Shown here piece after piece: positions 1 through 11,050 of a stretch of DNA of 64,000 nt. The notes beneath the pieces were generated by a model. That model was not told where the DNA came from and ran no database searches. It saw nothing but the letters and a program-made list of their open reading frames with translations. Position 1 is the first letter of the stretch. The number at the start of each line of letters is the position of its first letter. Position numbers and translations under genes: made by a program. Source of the stretch: Trichostrongylus colubriformis (lineage: Eukaryota > Nematoda > Chromadorea > Rhabditida > Trichostrongylidae); assembly GCA_963978905.1 (NCBI GenBank), contig OZ022256.1, positions 25,259,426 to 25,323,425 of the forward strand, given 5' to 3'.

Positions 1-1713
1 AAAGAAACAAGTGTGGGAACAGAACATGAACACGACACGGAAAGGAGAAGCAGGCGTTCAAGAATGAGACTAAGACTCGAGTTCTCTTTTGAGGTGCAAG
101 TCATATCATATATAACTTCAATGATCAGTCTCACATGGTCGTAAAGTGCATGCGGGAAAGGGCATTCGAGATTCCATAAATGGGTGGCACCTCTGAGATG
201 ACCACACCCTATATGATTCGTCAAGCGTTTTTAGTTCGACTGACTGTTTGCTCGGGGGTGTCTAGTGGCTGCCTGCGATATCTTTTCAGAATTGCTCCTT
301 ATTTCATTTGCAGGAACATTGAGGAGGTGGGCAAGGGACTTCTTCGCAACACTCATCTATAGCCGGTCTCAGATGGAAAACTGCAAGAAGGGTTTCAAAA
401 AGACATGTGAAGAGGTCCATTACGTGTTCGCGAGTTTAAAGAAAACCGAACTCCTCGACCATAAATCCGCATACTCACCTACTATCTAACGAAGCCGTAA
501 TTTCACAAATGCTCAAACTTATTTAGTCATTAATGCACTTAAATTATTATGTGAATCTCAGTATCACTGCAGTACAATCCATTTCACGGGTTCATTCCCC
601 TTCTTTCTGCCCCCATCTTGATACTTCGATTACGACTTATTCTCCCACTTCCCCATTCCCTTCTCCCTCTATCCCGTTTAGACGCCACACCCAAAGATGC
701 CTTCGCTATCAATCAATATAAACTGCAGCGGAGAAATGATTGCAATGAGCGATATCAGCGAGGAACAGCCTCTCATCGGGGACCGTCTTACGATAAATGG
801 GCAGACGAAGATGGGATTCAACAAAATATTTGTAAAAAATGAAAAGTAATAGGAGACTACGAGGTTGATAGAAAATTGGAGCCAGCTAGGAAGTCCATTC
901 ATTGTACTTTATCTAAGGATACGAGCAGTGATACAGAAATAAGTAAAATGAAATTTATTTTGAAAGCTATAAACTGACACAAGTACGGAGTTCCAGACTC
1001 AAGCTGTTTCATCCATTTTAGGAAGAGCCACGTACATAACTTGCCATCATTGTCAGAATCAGAGGAATATTTGAATCTACCTGTGGGATGACGTGAGGAA
1101 GTCGATGTGAGAGCAAGTTCTTTATGTCTCCGAAATCGAACTAGCACAATTGCTGGAGGAGGAGTGAACATAGAAACAAGGTCTTGGCTGATCTACACAG
1201 GCGGCCATTGATGCAAGATTTGACCATTCGACCATGCTAGTGGTAGTAGTGCTTCACGCCACTACACTTCTCCAACCCACTGATACGGTTTGAAAAGAGA
1301 ATTCTCGCCAATGGATTTGAAGGCTCGAAAGAAAACGAAGGATGCAGCGGTCGTGATAATCAGCCGTGGTCTTCTGGCGTGCGCCATGGACTCAACATTG
1401 CACTGAATCATAGAGACGGTTGAATGTATACCGGACGTTTCACTAAAACGGCTGATACTTGCGAAGGCTTCCTCGTGCCAGAGATTTCTCGTGGAGTCGT
1501 TCGAGGTGAAGAAGCTCTAGCTCGGGCGAGATCCCATTAAAGAACGAAGTAGAGCTATCTCGACTGCCTCCAGTCATCGAAAAGAGATATAAGCAAGGAG
1601 CCAAGATGCAAAATCGACTTACAGGGCATTCCTCCCCGTATTTTTGAATAAAAGGAAAGCGATACAGTTCAGAGATGAATGGATAGATTTTTTACCGTCA
1701 ATCCACCCCTTCT
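1..1713. other. Gene-free stretch, nothing recognised
   Basis: I see only short open frames with no family motif, no consistent exon chain and no polyadenylation signal following an open frame. A stretch near 1,440-1,640 reads open for short distances on the + strand between stops and could be an eroded coding or transposon relic. I cannot name it. Confidence 0.4.
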
Positions 1714-1890
1714 GAGATGCGCCGCATTCTAGTTCCATTCAGAATAGACAGCGAGTCTGGTACAAATTTACCGACCCCGGAGAGATGGAGGGCTTGGTTG
1801 CCCTGAGCGGATTTAGATATGGAATTTGATCCATGTACCATGAGAATGGTACATGCACCATCTGTCACTACACGACATCCGCCCAATACA
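1714..1890 (-). repeat. tRNA-derived SINE-like repeat
   Basis: On the minus strand, 1884-1805 folds like a degenerate tRNA. The acceptor arms GGGCGGA and TCCGCTC pair over 7 bp with one G-U. A T-arm-like ATGGA/TCCAT stem encloses a TCAAAT loop resembling an RNA polymerase III B box. An extra perfect 8 bp hairpin (TGTACCAT, GAGA, ATGGTACA at 1834-1853) sits where a variable region would be. The flank carries CATTCTAGTTCCATTCA and GAGTCTGGTAC, which reappear at about 6730-6850, so this is a dispersed repeat and not a functional tRNA gene. Confidence 0.6.
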
Positions 1891-4732
1891 CATTCAGCCG
1901 TGAACAGTAGCTGAATGTGGGCCAGTCACTGATAACCCCCATGAAAGGCACGAACCTCCTTAGATATTTATTCACCCGGGCACGAGGCGTTTACTAGCCC
2001 GTTCAGACGCTTAATGCCCATTTCTCGATAACCTTGTTGTATCCACTCTCAGTTCACCACTATAGTTTTATTGACACCAATCGAATAGTGAGCACAATTA
2101 TGGATGCAGTCGTGTATAAATAGTGACTAAAACAAGTATATACATTTGGAGCTCCCATGTTAAGACTCATTGGCCTGGAATGCATAGTTCGGTCCTGATA
2201 TGAACATATTAGCCACAAATTCTGATATTTAAATTAAATGATAATAATGAAAGAGCACTATATAACAAAAAGCATGTCGAACTGAAAGAAACTATGGACT
2301 ATTACAAAAACAAAGAGATTCCAAATAAAAAGTAGTGAGTGATATTAAAAATTACAGTGGCCCATGGGGCCAATCAACAAACATGCCTGTTTTTTTATTC
2401 TCACAGACGAATGCCAGTGAACGGGCACAGAAGAAGTGGAACCCTATACCTCCCAGGCCGATCGACCTTTTTAATGACTCCCTAACCGGATTCGCTATCC
2501 GAAGCAGGATATGGCAGATTCAGCTAAAAAACAGTACCTTGCTCATTATTCATTGAATTTTCGCTCATTGGACACAACTCCCTCCTTTTTCCAACCCCAA
2601 ATGCGATTCTCCCACTTGTCGAGGATTTCTCAACCTTGCAGGACCTTACCTACTGCTCCACACTAGGAACGACTCCGCGGTGGACGATTCTTCCAGTAAT
2701 TTCTCAGGAAGTTGGAAGTCGTCCTTTTCCTGCCTATATTTGATTTATATTTACCAAGTGGTGAGTGGTGGTTGCTCCTGAAATTTCTTGTCAGAGAAAC
2801 CCTTAATTCCGCCCCTACCACATTCGCTGCGCAGACACTCCCACAGTGTAAAGTCTGGATCCAGTGTTTTTGAAAGTGGGATATTGGTTCACTACCACCA
2901 ATTTTTTGTTCAAATAAATGTTTGGCATTCATTTACATACTTGACTAAGTGCGCCACTCAAGGTATGATAAGAGATTGTGTTTAAATAGTAGTGTAACCA
3001 AACAAAACTGGATTAAGTCACAAATAACAACAGCCCGCTGAATTTTCACATCATGGTATAGCAAGGAATATGGAGGAACTTTATCACAAAAGGGTGCTGA
3101 GCCTCCTCAACTGAGTGCAATGGTAGCCGATAGCCTGACCTGATGTAGTGTTAACTCATTGGCAAGCGTCAGATATCAGTTAAAAGGGAGCGAGGATTAA
3201 GCACCGCTTATTTGGATATTCGACCCCACCAGCATTGCACAAATGAGCTTCAAACTCCTAAGTAGCTCAAGCCACCTTTCGCGCACCTAAATGAGATCTC
3301 ATAAGAAACGTCTGCTCTCGCGCAGTCAGTGTACTAGATAAGCCAGGTCATACAAGTGCTGAAAAGTTCGAAGGCAACGGAAATGACGAGATTCGTGAAG
3401 GACGGGAATGTGCAGCGAGATAGCCTAGCATCGAGCGAGAAAAACAAGGGCCGAGTATAATCGAATCTTAATGGAATTCCGTGTCAGCAATTCTTTTATT
3501 CGGATCACACTGGATGAAAAACCCTCCTGCAGTTCAAAAAATAGATGAGAGAAAAAGGAAGAGTAGATCAACAATCCACAAAACCCGATTGTTACAAAGA
3601 AATAAGTCGCCAAGAAATTTCTTGGAGGAAATGCTCAGGCCCAGAGATTTTTCAGGGGGTTTATGTTATACAGAAAGGGTGGAGATGAATGTTATAACAC
3701 ATTGATTCCACTTGCTATACAGCTTGTGTGTGGAAAAATACTAAGAAGGAAAGGGACTGACGATGAGGAAAGGGAACAAAACAAATGCGTTCGGCGGGAT
3801 TCTTTATGGGATACGCAACTTACACTATTTTCAGTATAGTCGTAGTGTCAGAGAGCTCACTTTGTGAAGAACATCGCACTTTCCTTGATCCAAACCTATC
3901 CAGGCCAACCTAGTAGCTTACCAGCCTTCGAGGGTCCGCTCAGAATGGTAGGTTCGATAGGAAAGATAAGGGTATACGGATCCGATTGTGAGTATGAGTG
4001 GGCGTTTGAAGATCATTGCGAAAATCAGGTGGGCATTCAAATGCGTCAATGAGGCCCCTAGTTTTGTCAATTTGAGAGTAATCTCCTGCCACTACTTCAA
4101 AAAATAATAAAACTGCCATATCGCGAAGGGGCGTAGAGGTTGATGTGACACCGCTACCGATCGTCCCTGCACGTAGTTGCATCGGTGTCAGACTAGTTTG
4201 GGAGGATAAAAAAGTGGAATTGTTCATCGGCTGACTTCCCCGAATCATTGTGTGGGCCGTATCTATCTCAGATTTCACTACGATTGTGAATGGAATTATC
4301 ATATTTAGTATGCGCAGCGCATCCAAGATAGTGAGTGGTCAACGTGAGAATGATGTTTCAGTGATTGAACATTCTTGAAATTTTCATGGCATAGATTTGG
4401 ACGGTGACTATGCCTTTGAGAACTGTAGAGAGCTTTCAAATTTGTTATTCATACCAGTTCAAGACTTTTTCGTAGACAATTTATTATCCTGGAATGGTGA
4501 AAACGCCACGTGTGCAGCCCGGGATCCGTGCAGCAGAGATCAGCTGATGTCTCATAGAATGAAATAAATAGAAGGAAAAAGAAAAAATAAAGAATAACAA
4601 GTTTTTCATAACAGAGGTGGTGTAGTTACAAGTCTCCGGTATCAGTACCCACCCTCTTAACATTCCTTTTAACAACGCTGGATCAATGCCCACCCTTTTA
4701 ACAAATCCTTTCAACCCTGGAAAATTAGAACC
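1891..4732. other. Gene-free stretch, nothing convincing
   Basis: The longest open frame is 128 codons on the minus strand at 3940-4326. It has no recognisable motif, no signal peptide and no flanking splice or polyadenylation support. A short match to the SINE flank (TATGCGCAGCGCAT) lies near 4312. Otherwise I see nothing to annotate. Confidence 0.4.
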
Positions 4733-4870
4733 TACAGTCCATTTCACAGTGCTAGATAGGGCGTGGAGTGAGTGGCGAGAGTGCGAGTGAGAGGCGGAGT
4801 GAGAGAGTTTGACACACCCTCACCCAAGTCCGTGGGCCACGCCCTATCAAGCGCTCCAAAATGGACCGTA
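4733..4870. mobile_element. Short Tc1/mariner-type MITE, family M1
   Basis: A 138 bp inverted-repeat element bounded by TA. The left end is TACAGTCCATTTCACAG; the right end reads, on the other strand, as TACGGTCCATTTTGGAGCG. GGGCGTGG and CCACGCCC blocks lie inside. Two further copies occur at 41353-41532 and, more diverged, at 47735-48059. TA flanks and TIRs fit a non-autonomous Tc1/mariner derivative. Confidence 0.75.
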
Positions 4871-6335
4871 CTAATTCCTCCCGAGAAGATAAAAACACTC
4901 ACTAGCCGGTGCAGCCGCTGCCTCCGGCAAACCACTGTGTTGGCTGAATCGCATCAAAGTGAACTACGATTCCGAATGATAGTAGAATGCGTAGAGCACC
5001 CGTCGCACGGATCTATCAACCCACAGTGATTTATGATTTGTTTCCCAAGTATTTGATAAATGTGAGAAGGATACTAATTTTTAATAGGAAAAGGGTAAGA
5101 AAAAGATTCTGCTAAACACATAATCGATTTCCTATGCTGTCAATGCACACGTCAAGATGCCTCCCCAGGGATGATCAGGTAGGGCCTCCTGCACACGCTC
5201 TCGAGCTCGGATTAATAGCTGAAGCAAAGGAGCAAAGAATTTGGACAGGCTTTCGTTCAGAAGTGATTGCAGAGGACAGCCGAAAAAGCATTCATATACC
5301 ACGATCAAAAAGATGCACTTGTCAAAGGCACGTTTCTCTCTGCAGTCGTATCCTTCACGAGACACTGAAACGAATTAAAAGCGAAAAATCTCTGCAAAGC
5401 GATACTGTAAAATATGAGATACAGTCGGAACCAGATTTCGGTACAAAGGTCATAATACGAATGAATAACGGCCCATCTATGGTAACTGGAACAAAATGAG
5501 GCCATTTAACTTTTCCTGTACAATAGACGTTCCCGATGCAATACCACCCGCATAATTCTGGAAAAGCGCACAGAGAAAATTTTTCGGTTAGGGGCTGATT
5601 ATCTGGTCACATTCCGCCAAACAAGCCAACGCGTTCTGTGATTTCTTGGTAGACACAAGGAAAAACTGTGTGGAAATTGATTGTAGGAGTGTGGGACTGA
5701 CAGAGTGGGGTGTATAGTCATGACAACGCTAAACAGCCTGCAATGGAGATTACTAGATGTGGCTGGGTCCGATGTAAAGCGGAAGTGCTTTAATTGTGAT
5801 GAAAAGTCCTCCAAAACGAAGTTGTACATAAATTGTTCACACATAGCAGTGCAAAGAAATATCGAGGTTGGAGAGAGTATACCTTTGAATTCCTACTTCT
5901 GAATTCGGCTGGTCTAGAACTTTCCACCCTTGATGCGAACGTTTTTGAGAGTCAATGTGGGTCGTGGGATTCACAAATTCACGCTTTTGTGCCAGCTCCA
6001 CACGCTGCCACGACTTCTTTCGCGGCGGGTGAAACAACTTCCATGTACAAAAGGGTTATTTGGTGCGAAGTGGTCACACACCTAGAACTGTCCCCCCCCC
6101 CCATCTTCCCCAGGCTTAGATTAAAACATCCTCGAGACTACGTTAGTCGTACTTTTACGTGATTATGATCAGTCGTGCGGATACGCTACTATTGAGTCAT
6201 AAAACATGAAGCTGCCTCACTCCCCCGACTTACATCGACCTGTCCTTTCTATTAGCATTTTAAAGACACAGGGGCGGATAAAGATAAAGTAAGAATTAAG
6301 ATAGCATGTTTTCTAAAATCAATTTTTCCACTTTA
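4871..6335. other. Gene-free stretch, nothing recognised
   Basis: Several open frames of 60-120 codons overlap one another on both strands (for example 5134-5499 +), but none has a recognisable motif or supporting splice structure. A short poly-C run lies near 6091. Confidence 0.35.
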
Positions 6336-6665
6336 GAAGAGGTGATGTGCAGCGGAGCCCGCACCGAAAAACCGGCTTTGGTCTTATCACAATCCCGCAG
6401 CACAGCGGGTGGTTCTGCAATTCAGCAACAGGGGGATGGGCGAGGGCGTGTCAACCTTCGCGGCCTGCTGATTTAGCCTCCCCGCCGTCTGCGGTCTATC
6501 CCCGGCTAGTGATGCAGAGAGGCGCGAGAGAGAAGGGGTGCGCGGGTTCCTAATTTCCCGGTTTTTTTTTTGCCGATTTATTTCGTTATTTCTCTACTGT
6601 TACACTGCTGAGTTGCTGAGTCCACGTACTTTCATATTCCACATCTGTCATATTTACATCTTCCG
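6336..6665 (+). repeat. Dispersed repeat family R1, copy 1
   Basis: A roughly 330 bp repeat with landmarks in order: AGAGGTGATGTGC near the start, the CCCGCAGCACAGCG region, GGCTAGTGATGCAGAG, a T-rich stretch GCCGATTTATTTCG, TACACTGCTGAG, then TTTCATATTCCACA at the end. The same order is seen inverted at 26385-26735 and 46300-46660 and partly at 44815-45000. Fragments with the GTGATGCAGG landmark occur near 19275 and more doubtfully near 24000. No coding capacity is seen, so it is probably a non-autonomous element. Confidence 0.65.
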
Positions 6666-6719
6666 GTGTCTTCAAAAAAATAAAGGGTTAATTTTTGGCG
6701 TTAGTGAATCCCTTTTTGA

Positions 6720-6860
6720 AATGCGCAGCGCATTCTAGTTCCATTCAAAATTAAGGTGGTGGGTGAATTCGAATTAGCCCATACAATAACTCGCGGGAAC
6801 CAGCCAATGTACGAGTTGGTGCTTTTATCCTCTCATACGAGTCTGGTACCATTTCACCAA
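6720..6860 (+). repeat. SINE-like repeat, second partial copy
   Basis: Shares the flanks CATTCTAGTTCCATTCA and CGAGTCTGGTAC, in the same order, with the tRNA-derived repeat at 1714-1890, but has a different interior. This supports a dispersed family whose copies have been rearranged. The following sequence to 7175 has a 116-codon minus-strand open frame of unknown nature that may belong to the same repeat. Confidence 0.45.
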
Positions 6861-8148
6861 CCCTTCAAAAACTATTGAAAACTTTTTCCTTTGGTAGTTA
6901 ATGCCACATTCTACCAATACGGGTCTCCGAATTCTACCAATATAATTTTTATTACTTTGGTTGTTTATTGATACGTCGCTACGCATGAGTTCCATGCTCA
7001 TCATAATGGCCGGAGCGGATAGCGCCAGAGCGGCGGCCAAAACGGTAAAGCATAAGCGCAACTGCGTAAAGCCGGCCCCTCGACGCTTCGTCGTCAAGTC
7101 GAAATGCTCATCCCCTCTACCTTTTTCGGACGTGTGCTGACCACTTGACATATACCAATCAATACAACTCGCCACCTACAAGTATTGATTGACCTTTGGG
7201 TGATTGAAGTGAAGTGATTGCTGAGCTCATCATCTGACGGTGTTGCTAAAAGAAAATAAGAATTCTAAAAAAATTGTGCTATGCTTTATAGCATTGTGAG
7301 AAAGGGGGACAGTGTCGCAATTGTCACTAATAAATATGCTTTTCAGCATCGTGGAAAAGAAAGACCCCCAACATTTTACACGGAATTTTCGTCAATAATT
7401 TACAAAAACCTCCTTCGTTTTTCTATTTTAACAACTTTTGATGTAGAGAAACTTTCACGAATGGTAATGCAGTGATATGCAATGATAGGTGATAATAAAC
7501 GAGTGAGAGATAATTCAGTGTAAGTAGTGATAAATGATGGCATTAATATCGATGAAAACTTGTAGATGACAAATATGTATGCTGATCTCAAAGAGAAAGG
7601 CAAGTTTGTGAGATTGCAAATGTCATTCTTCTTAGTTCCCACTGACAGTAGCAACTGAGTTCAAGTTTTTGCAATTCTTGCGTTGTGTTTGCCCAAGTAA
7701 GTTTTTGAACTCGCAACCGAGGTGGTTAATCACTTATTTGACTAACCTTTCGATCTTTTCACACTCATCGAAGCCTCAAAGCGCACTTCATACTGTTATA
7801 CCATGACTCATAGGGTACAGCTTAGTAACGAGGGAAATCAGCATGTGAATACGATCGCCATCAAACGCTTCATCACGCCAAACTATCTTCCAAAGAAAAA
7901 TATGCAGCGGTTTCTTGTAATATTTGGCGGCTTAAGGTACGATATACAGACAGACCGAGAGACAGATGGACAGGCAGGCAGACAAACAGACGGACAGATA
8001 GACAGAGATGCAGACAGACAATCAAACAGATATACCACATTTCTTATTCATGTTTAGCATGGATAAGGCCTCCTCCCAGCAAGCTCATTGCTGATCAGTT
8101 AATGACGTATTCCATTTTTCTCTAGGTTTATGCTTATTCAGAATTCAT
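6861..8148. other. Gene-free stretch with a microsatellite
   Basis: No recognisable gene. It holds the tetranucleotide tract described separately and AT-rich sequence otherwise. Confidence 0.35.
7946..8030. repeat. GACA-type microsatellite
   Basis: An imperfect tetranucleotide tract dominated by GACA, GACG, GGCA and GATA units over about 85 bp. It is interrupted by single-base changes, so it is an old simple-sequence repeat. Confidence 0.85.
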
Positions 8149-8391
8149 TTAAAAGTTTTCGATATGAGTACCAAACATTACACCGCACGCACCGTTCGGC
8201 GTGGGATGAATTCTGCTTAATTCGTAGCTTTCTTGTTTCTTCTTAAATGGCCCACCAATCTCCAAATTCATCTGACCACTTCGATTAATTTTCAAAATTA
8301 ATTTAGAAACAGATGCATGGAACCTGGCAGAATGACTACCACTTAGAAGATGCTCCTTTGAAGTTTGGGTAACACAACACACGGGCAACAT
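8149..8391 (-). CDS. Unrecognised 80-codon open frame, possibly a gene
   Basis: An ATG-initiated open frame of 80 codons with a balanced amino acid composition and little low complexity, rich in Lys, Ser, His and Gly toward the C-terminus. I do not recognise the family. There is no clear signal peptide or membrane segment. A weak AATAAG polyadenylation variant lies just past the stop on the minus strand (about 8131-8136). No acceptor-like AG immediately precedes the ATG, so it would have to be a single-exon gene or a terminal fragment. It could be chance. Confidence 0.22.
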   Translation of the reverse strand: MLPVCCVTQTSKEHLLSGSHSARFHASVSKLILKINRSGQMNLEIGGPFKKKQESYELSRIHPTPNGACGVMFGTHIENF

Positions 8392-8605
8392 TAGAAACAG
8401 TGACGGAAAATAGCAATATCGCAGTAGTGATTAAATAAGTCGTTTGAGTTTACTGCTGGTAATTCCGATCGTAACCGAGTTACATCCGAGCAAATTGGAT
8501 AAGCAAAGCTGCCGATTACATAGTCTGTCATATGCACATTGAAAGACATTACAAAGAAAGAGCCAGTTTTTCTGAAAAATTTTGCCAGAAAGGCTCTTTT
8601 ATATG

Positions 8606-8761
8606 CATTATAATGCTTACATATTCCATCAGTGGTTCTAATTCTGAAGAAGCCGTGTGAATAGTGGAAGGCTCACCAATGAAAAATAGAAATGTGTAGG
8701 AAAGGAGACCATGATAAAATTCCACAACACTTGGATGTTTGTGATCACTTCGTCCTGTGGA
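8606..8761 (+). repeat. Direct repeat copy 1 (156 bp)
   Basis: Nearly identical to 9144-9299 in the same orientation, at an offset of 538 bp. I saw only two substitutions by eye (GTGTGAA/GTATGAA and GGAGACC/GGAGGCC). Such similarity implies a recent local duplication or a recently mobile repeat. Confidence 0.9.
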
Positions 8762-9143
8762 ACAACACTATGCTTTCAAAGAAAAAAATCATGATGAACT
8801 CCAGAAATGAAACAGTGTTTTCCAAATAATTCCTAAATTGTCCCAGAGGAGCTTCGATTCGAGAATGGGAGCTGGTTTAACACTACACATCTACAAAAGA
8901 TGCAGTAACTAAAAATGGTATGGTGGTATGTGGTAACACTGTGAGATGCGAGGTGCATACACACCTACACCGTAGTTTGATAAAGTCAAAGCAATTGGCA
9001 TCTAAACCCAAGAGACCGAAACATATAATCAGCTTTAATCAACCATTCTTCAGGGTGCGCCACGTATTTCAGTTCCTTTCAGCATCGAAGAGGTTACGAT
9101 TTGCTTGTGTAGTAACTTACGCGAAGGCCAACTGATGTACGTA

Positions 9144-9299
9144 CATTATAATGCTTACATATTCCATCAGTGGTTCTAATTCTGAAGAAGCCGTATGAAT
9201 AGTGGAAGGCTCACCAATGAAAAATAGAAATGTGTAGGAAAGGAGGCCATGATAAAATTCCACAACACTTGGATGTTTGTGATCACTTCGTCCTGTGGA
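9144..9299 (+). repeat. Direct repeat copy 2 (156 bp)
   Basis: Second copy of the 8606-8761 segment. The 382 bp between the copies is not repeated. It contains no recognisable gene. Confidence 0.9.
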
Positions 9300-10840
9300 T
9301 GGAAGGCTTGATTGCCTCGACAAGCACTGATCCAGAATTTCTTACCGGACAACTCTAGCTAGAACAGCGCCACTCTACATTACACCGTTTGCCCCTACTG
9401 TCTTTCGTCTCGAGTGATCTTGTTTTTGTCATCCCAAGAAGACTTTATCTAGGACCGAGGAAGTCGTTGACTGCACCATGCCCACCGGGAGGTGCAGCAT
9501 TCGAAGAGCAGGCTTGAGTGCTTGTGATCTCACACTGACGACATTGAGACGAGCGTGCCATGTACTTCCACTCCTGTGTGGCAAACCTATCGGGTCAAAG
9601 CAATTACCAACATCCAACAGTGTACTGGAAGAACGGATAAATCAAAGTTGATATAACCGTTGCCCCTTGCATGTTGGAAAGCGTCCAGAGGCTCCTAAAC
9701 CATGAATCTTCCCTACTTTTTCAAAATACCATTCCTCAGCTGTACAGTCAGTCTTTGGATTTTTAGCAGTAGCAGATTTGCAAGCCCCTTCCTAAGATCA
9801 TCGGCCAGTAATCAGTGAGAATCAAAGAACAAAGCCAATGTGCTGAATAGTAGCACAATAAGGGTTGCTCTCAGGACATAAACACTTTATTAGATTTCCA
9901 CTGCTTTTTTATCACTTTATTCAAATGAAATGATAAAAACGGAGAAATGAAGCAACCTTCTTCCAAAATTAAATTTTGAATGAAGGCACATTTATGGTGG
10001 AATGATTCCTGATCCTGTTAAACGAAGTGGTTCAGGAAAATTCAAAAAAATATTATGATACAGATCAAGGCAATCCTGCGATTAGTTTTATACCTATAAA
10101 ATGCAAGAAAATCAATAAATATTGTTTTATGATAAGAGAAAGATCTTGTCAGTGTTCGTGACCGGGCGATGGGTGGGTGGGAAGAGTTTAGGAGAAAAGC
10201 CTTGCGATGGTGACCGTCGGACGACGATGATGACGACGCGGCAATATTGACAGTGCGACTAACCGCCAACACTTGTAGGGGATGCTTGAGGTCGAACGAT
10301 CGAGGTACTCGCGCGAATCGCCCTCGATCCGCTTCTCATAACATTCCCATGGGCAGATGGGAACTCCTCCGAGAGCTCGAAGGTGTCCCCTCACCACTGG
10401 CTGCTGATGGTGCATTGAATTTTTTGAGGGAGAGGTTGAAAGATTACGAAGGGTAGAAAATTCAATGCGAAAATGAAGGGACATTTTGATTTCCAGCACA
10501 TTGCACCGTATTGTATCAAATACACGGAACAGCAGAGGGGCATCAACTGCTTTTTTCTAACAATGCAGTTTCCATTTAGAGGTAGGGAGATATGAATTTT
10601 CGCCCAATTTCAGGGAGAGCAGTTCCGATTCTGGAGGGCTACCTCCGAAGTGATGCACCCTTTTGTTGCGCAAATTAACTGCCTTACTTTCCCAAAGCCT
10701 CTTTCTATTGAGTCAGAGAACGAATCCCCCTCACTGCTCGAGGTGACTGTTTCGGCCTATTTTGTTTGCTAGTATTTGCTTTCTATTGTATTTGTTGCTT
10801 ATATCAATAGAAACATTTTTGTACTTGTATTTACTGGAAC
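9300..10840. other. Gene-free stretch, nothing recognised
   Basis: No gene supported. Overlapping short open frames on both strands around 10,040-10,500 lack motifs. Confidence 0.35.
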
Positions 10841-11050
10841 CGGAACGCGGTTGCGTGCATCAAAAATATATGTTTGCCGTGGTATAAGGTGTGTTAAGTG
10901 ACTACGCTTCTACGCTAGTTGTGTAATTGCGCTTCAACATTGTCCCGGAACGCGGCTGCGGCTGTATAAGAAATAAATGTTTGCCGTAGTATAAGGTGTG
11001 TTGAGTGCACTACACTTCTGCATTAGTTGGTAATTGCGCTTCTTTGCGCT
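10841..11050 (+). repeat. Two-copy tandem duplication, 105 bp unit
   Basis: CGGAACGCGG starts at 10841 and again at 10946. Both copies then share TGTTTGCCGT (or TGTTTGCCGTA), a GTATAAGGTGTGTT block and TAATTGCGCTTC in the same order. The copies differ at perhaps 15 percent of positions, so the duplication is not recent. Confidence 0.75.

Noticed and set aside
1805..1884. Functional tRNA gene
   Set aside because: The acceptor stem pairs, but the anticodon arm is replaced by an extra hairpin and the flanks are repeated elsewhere, so it is a SINE-like relic.
3940..4326. 128-codon minus-strand frame
   Set aside because: No signal peptide, no domain, no supporting signals.
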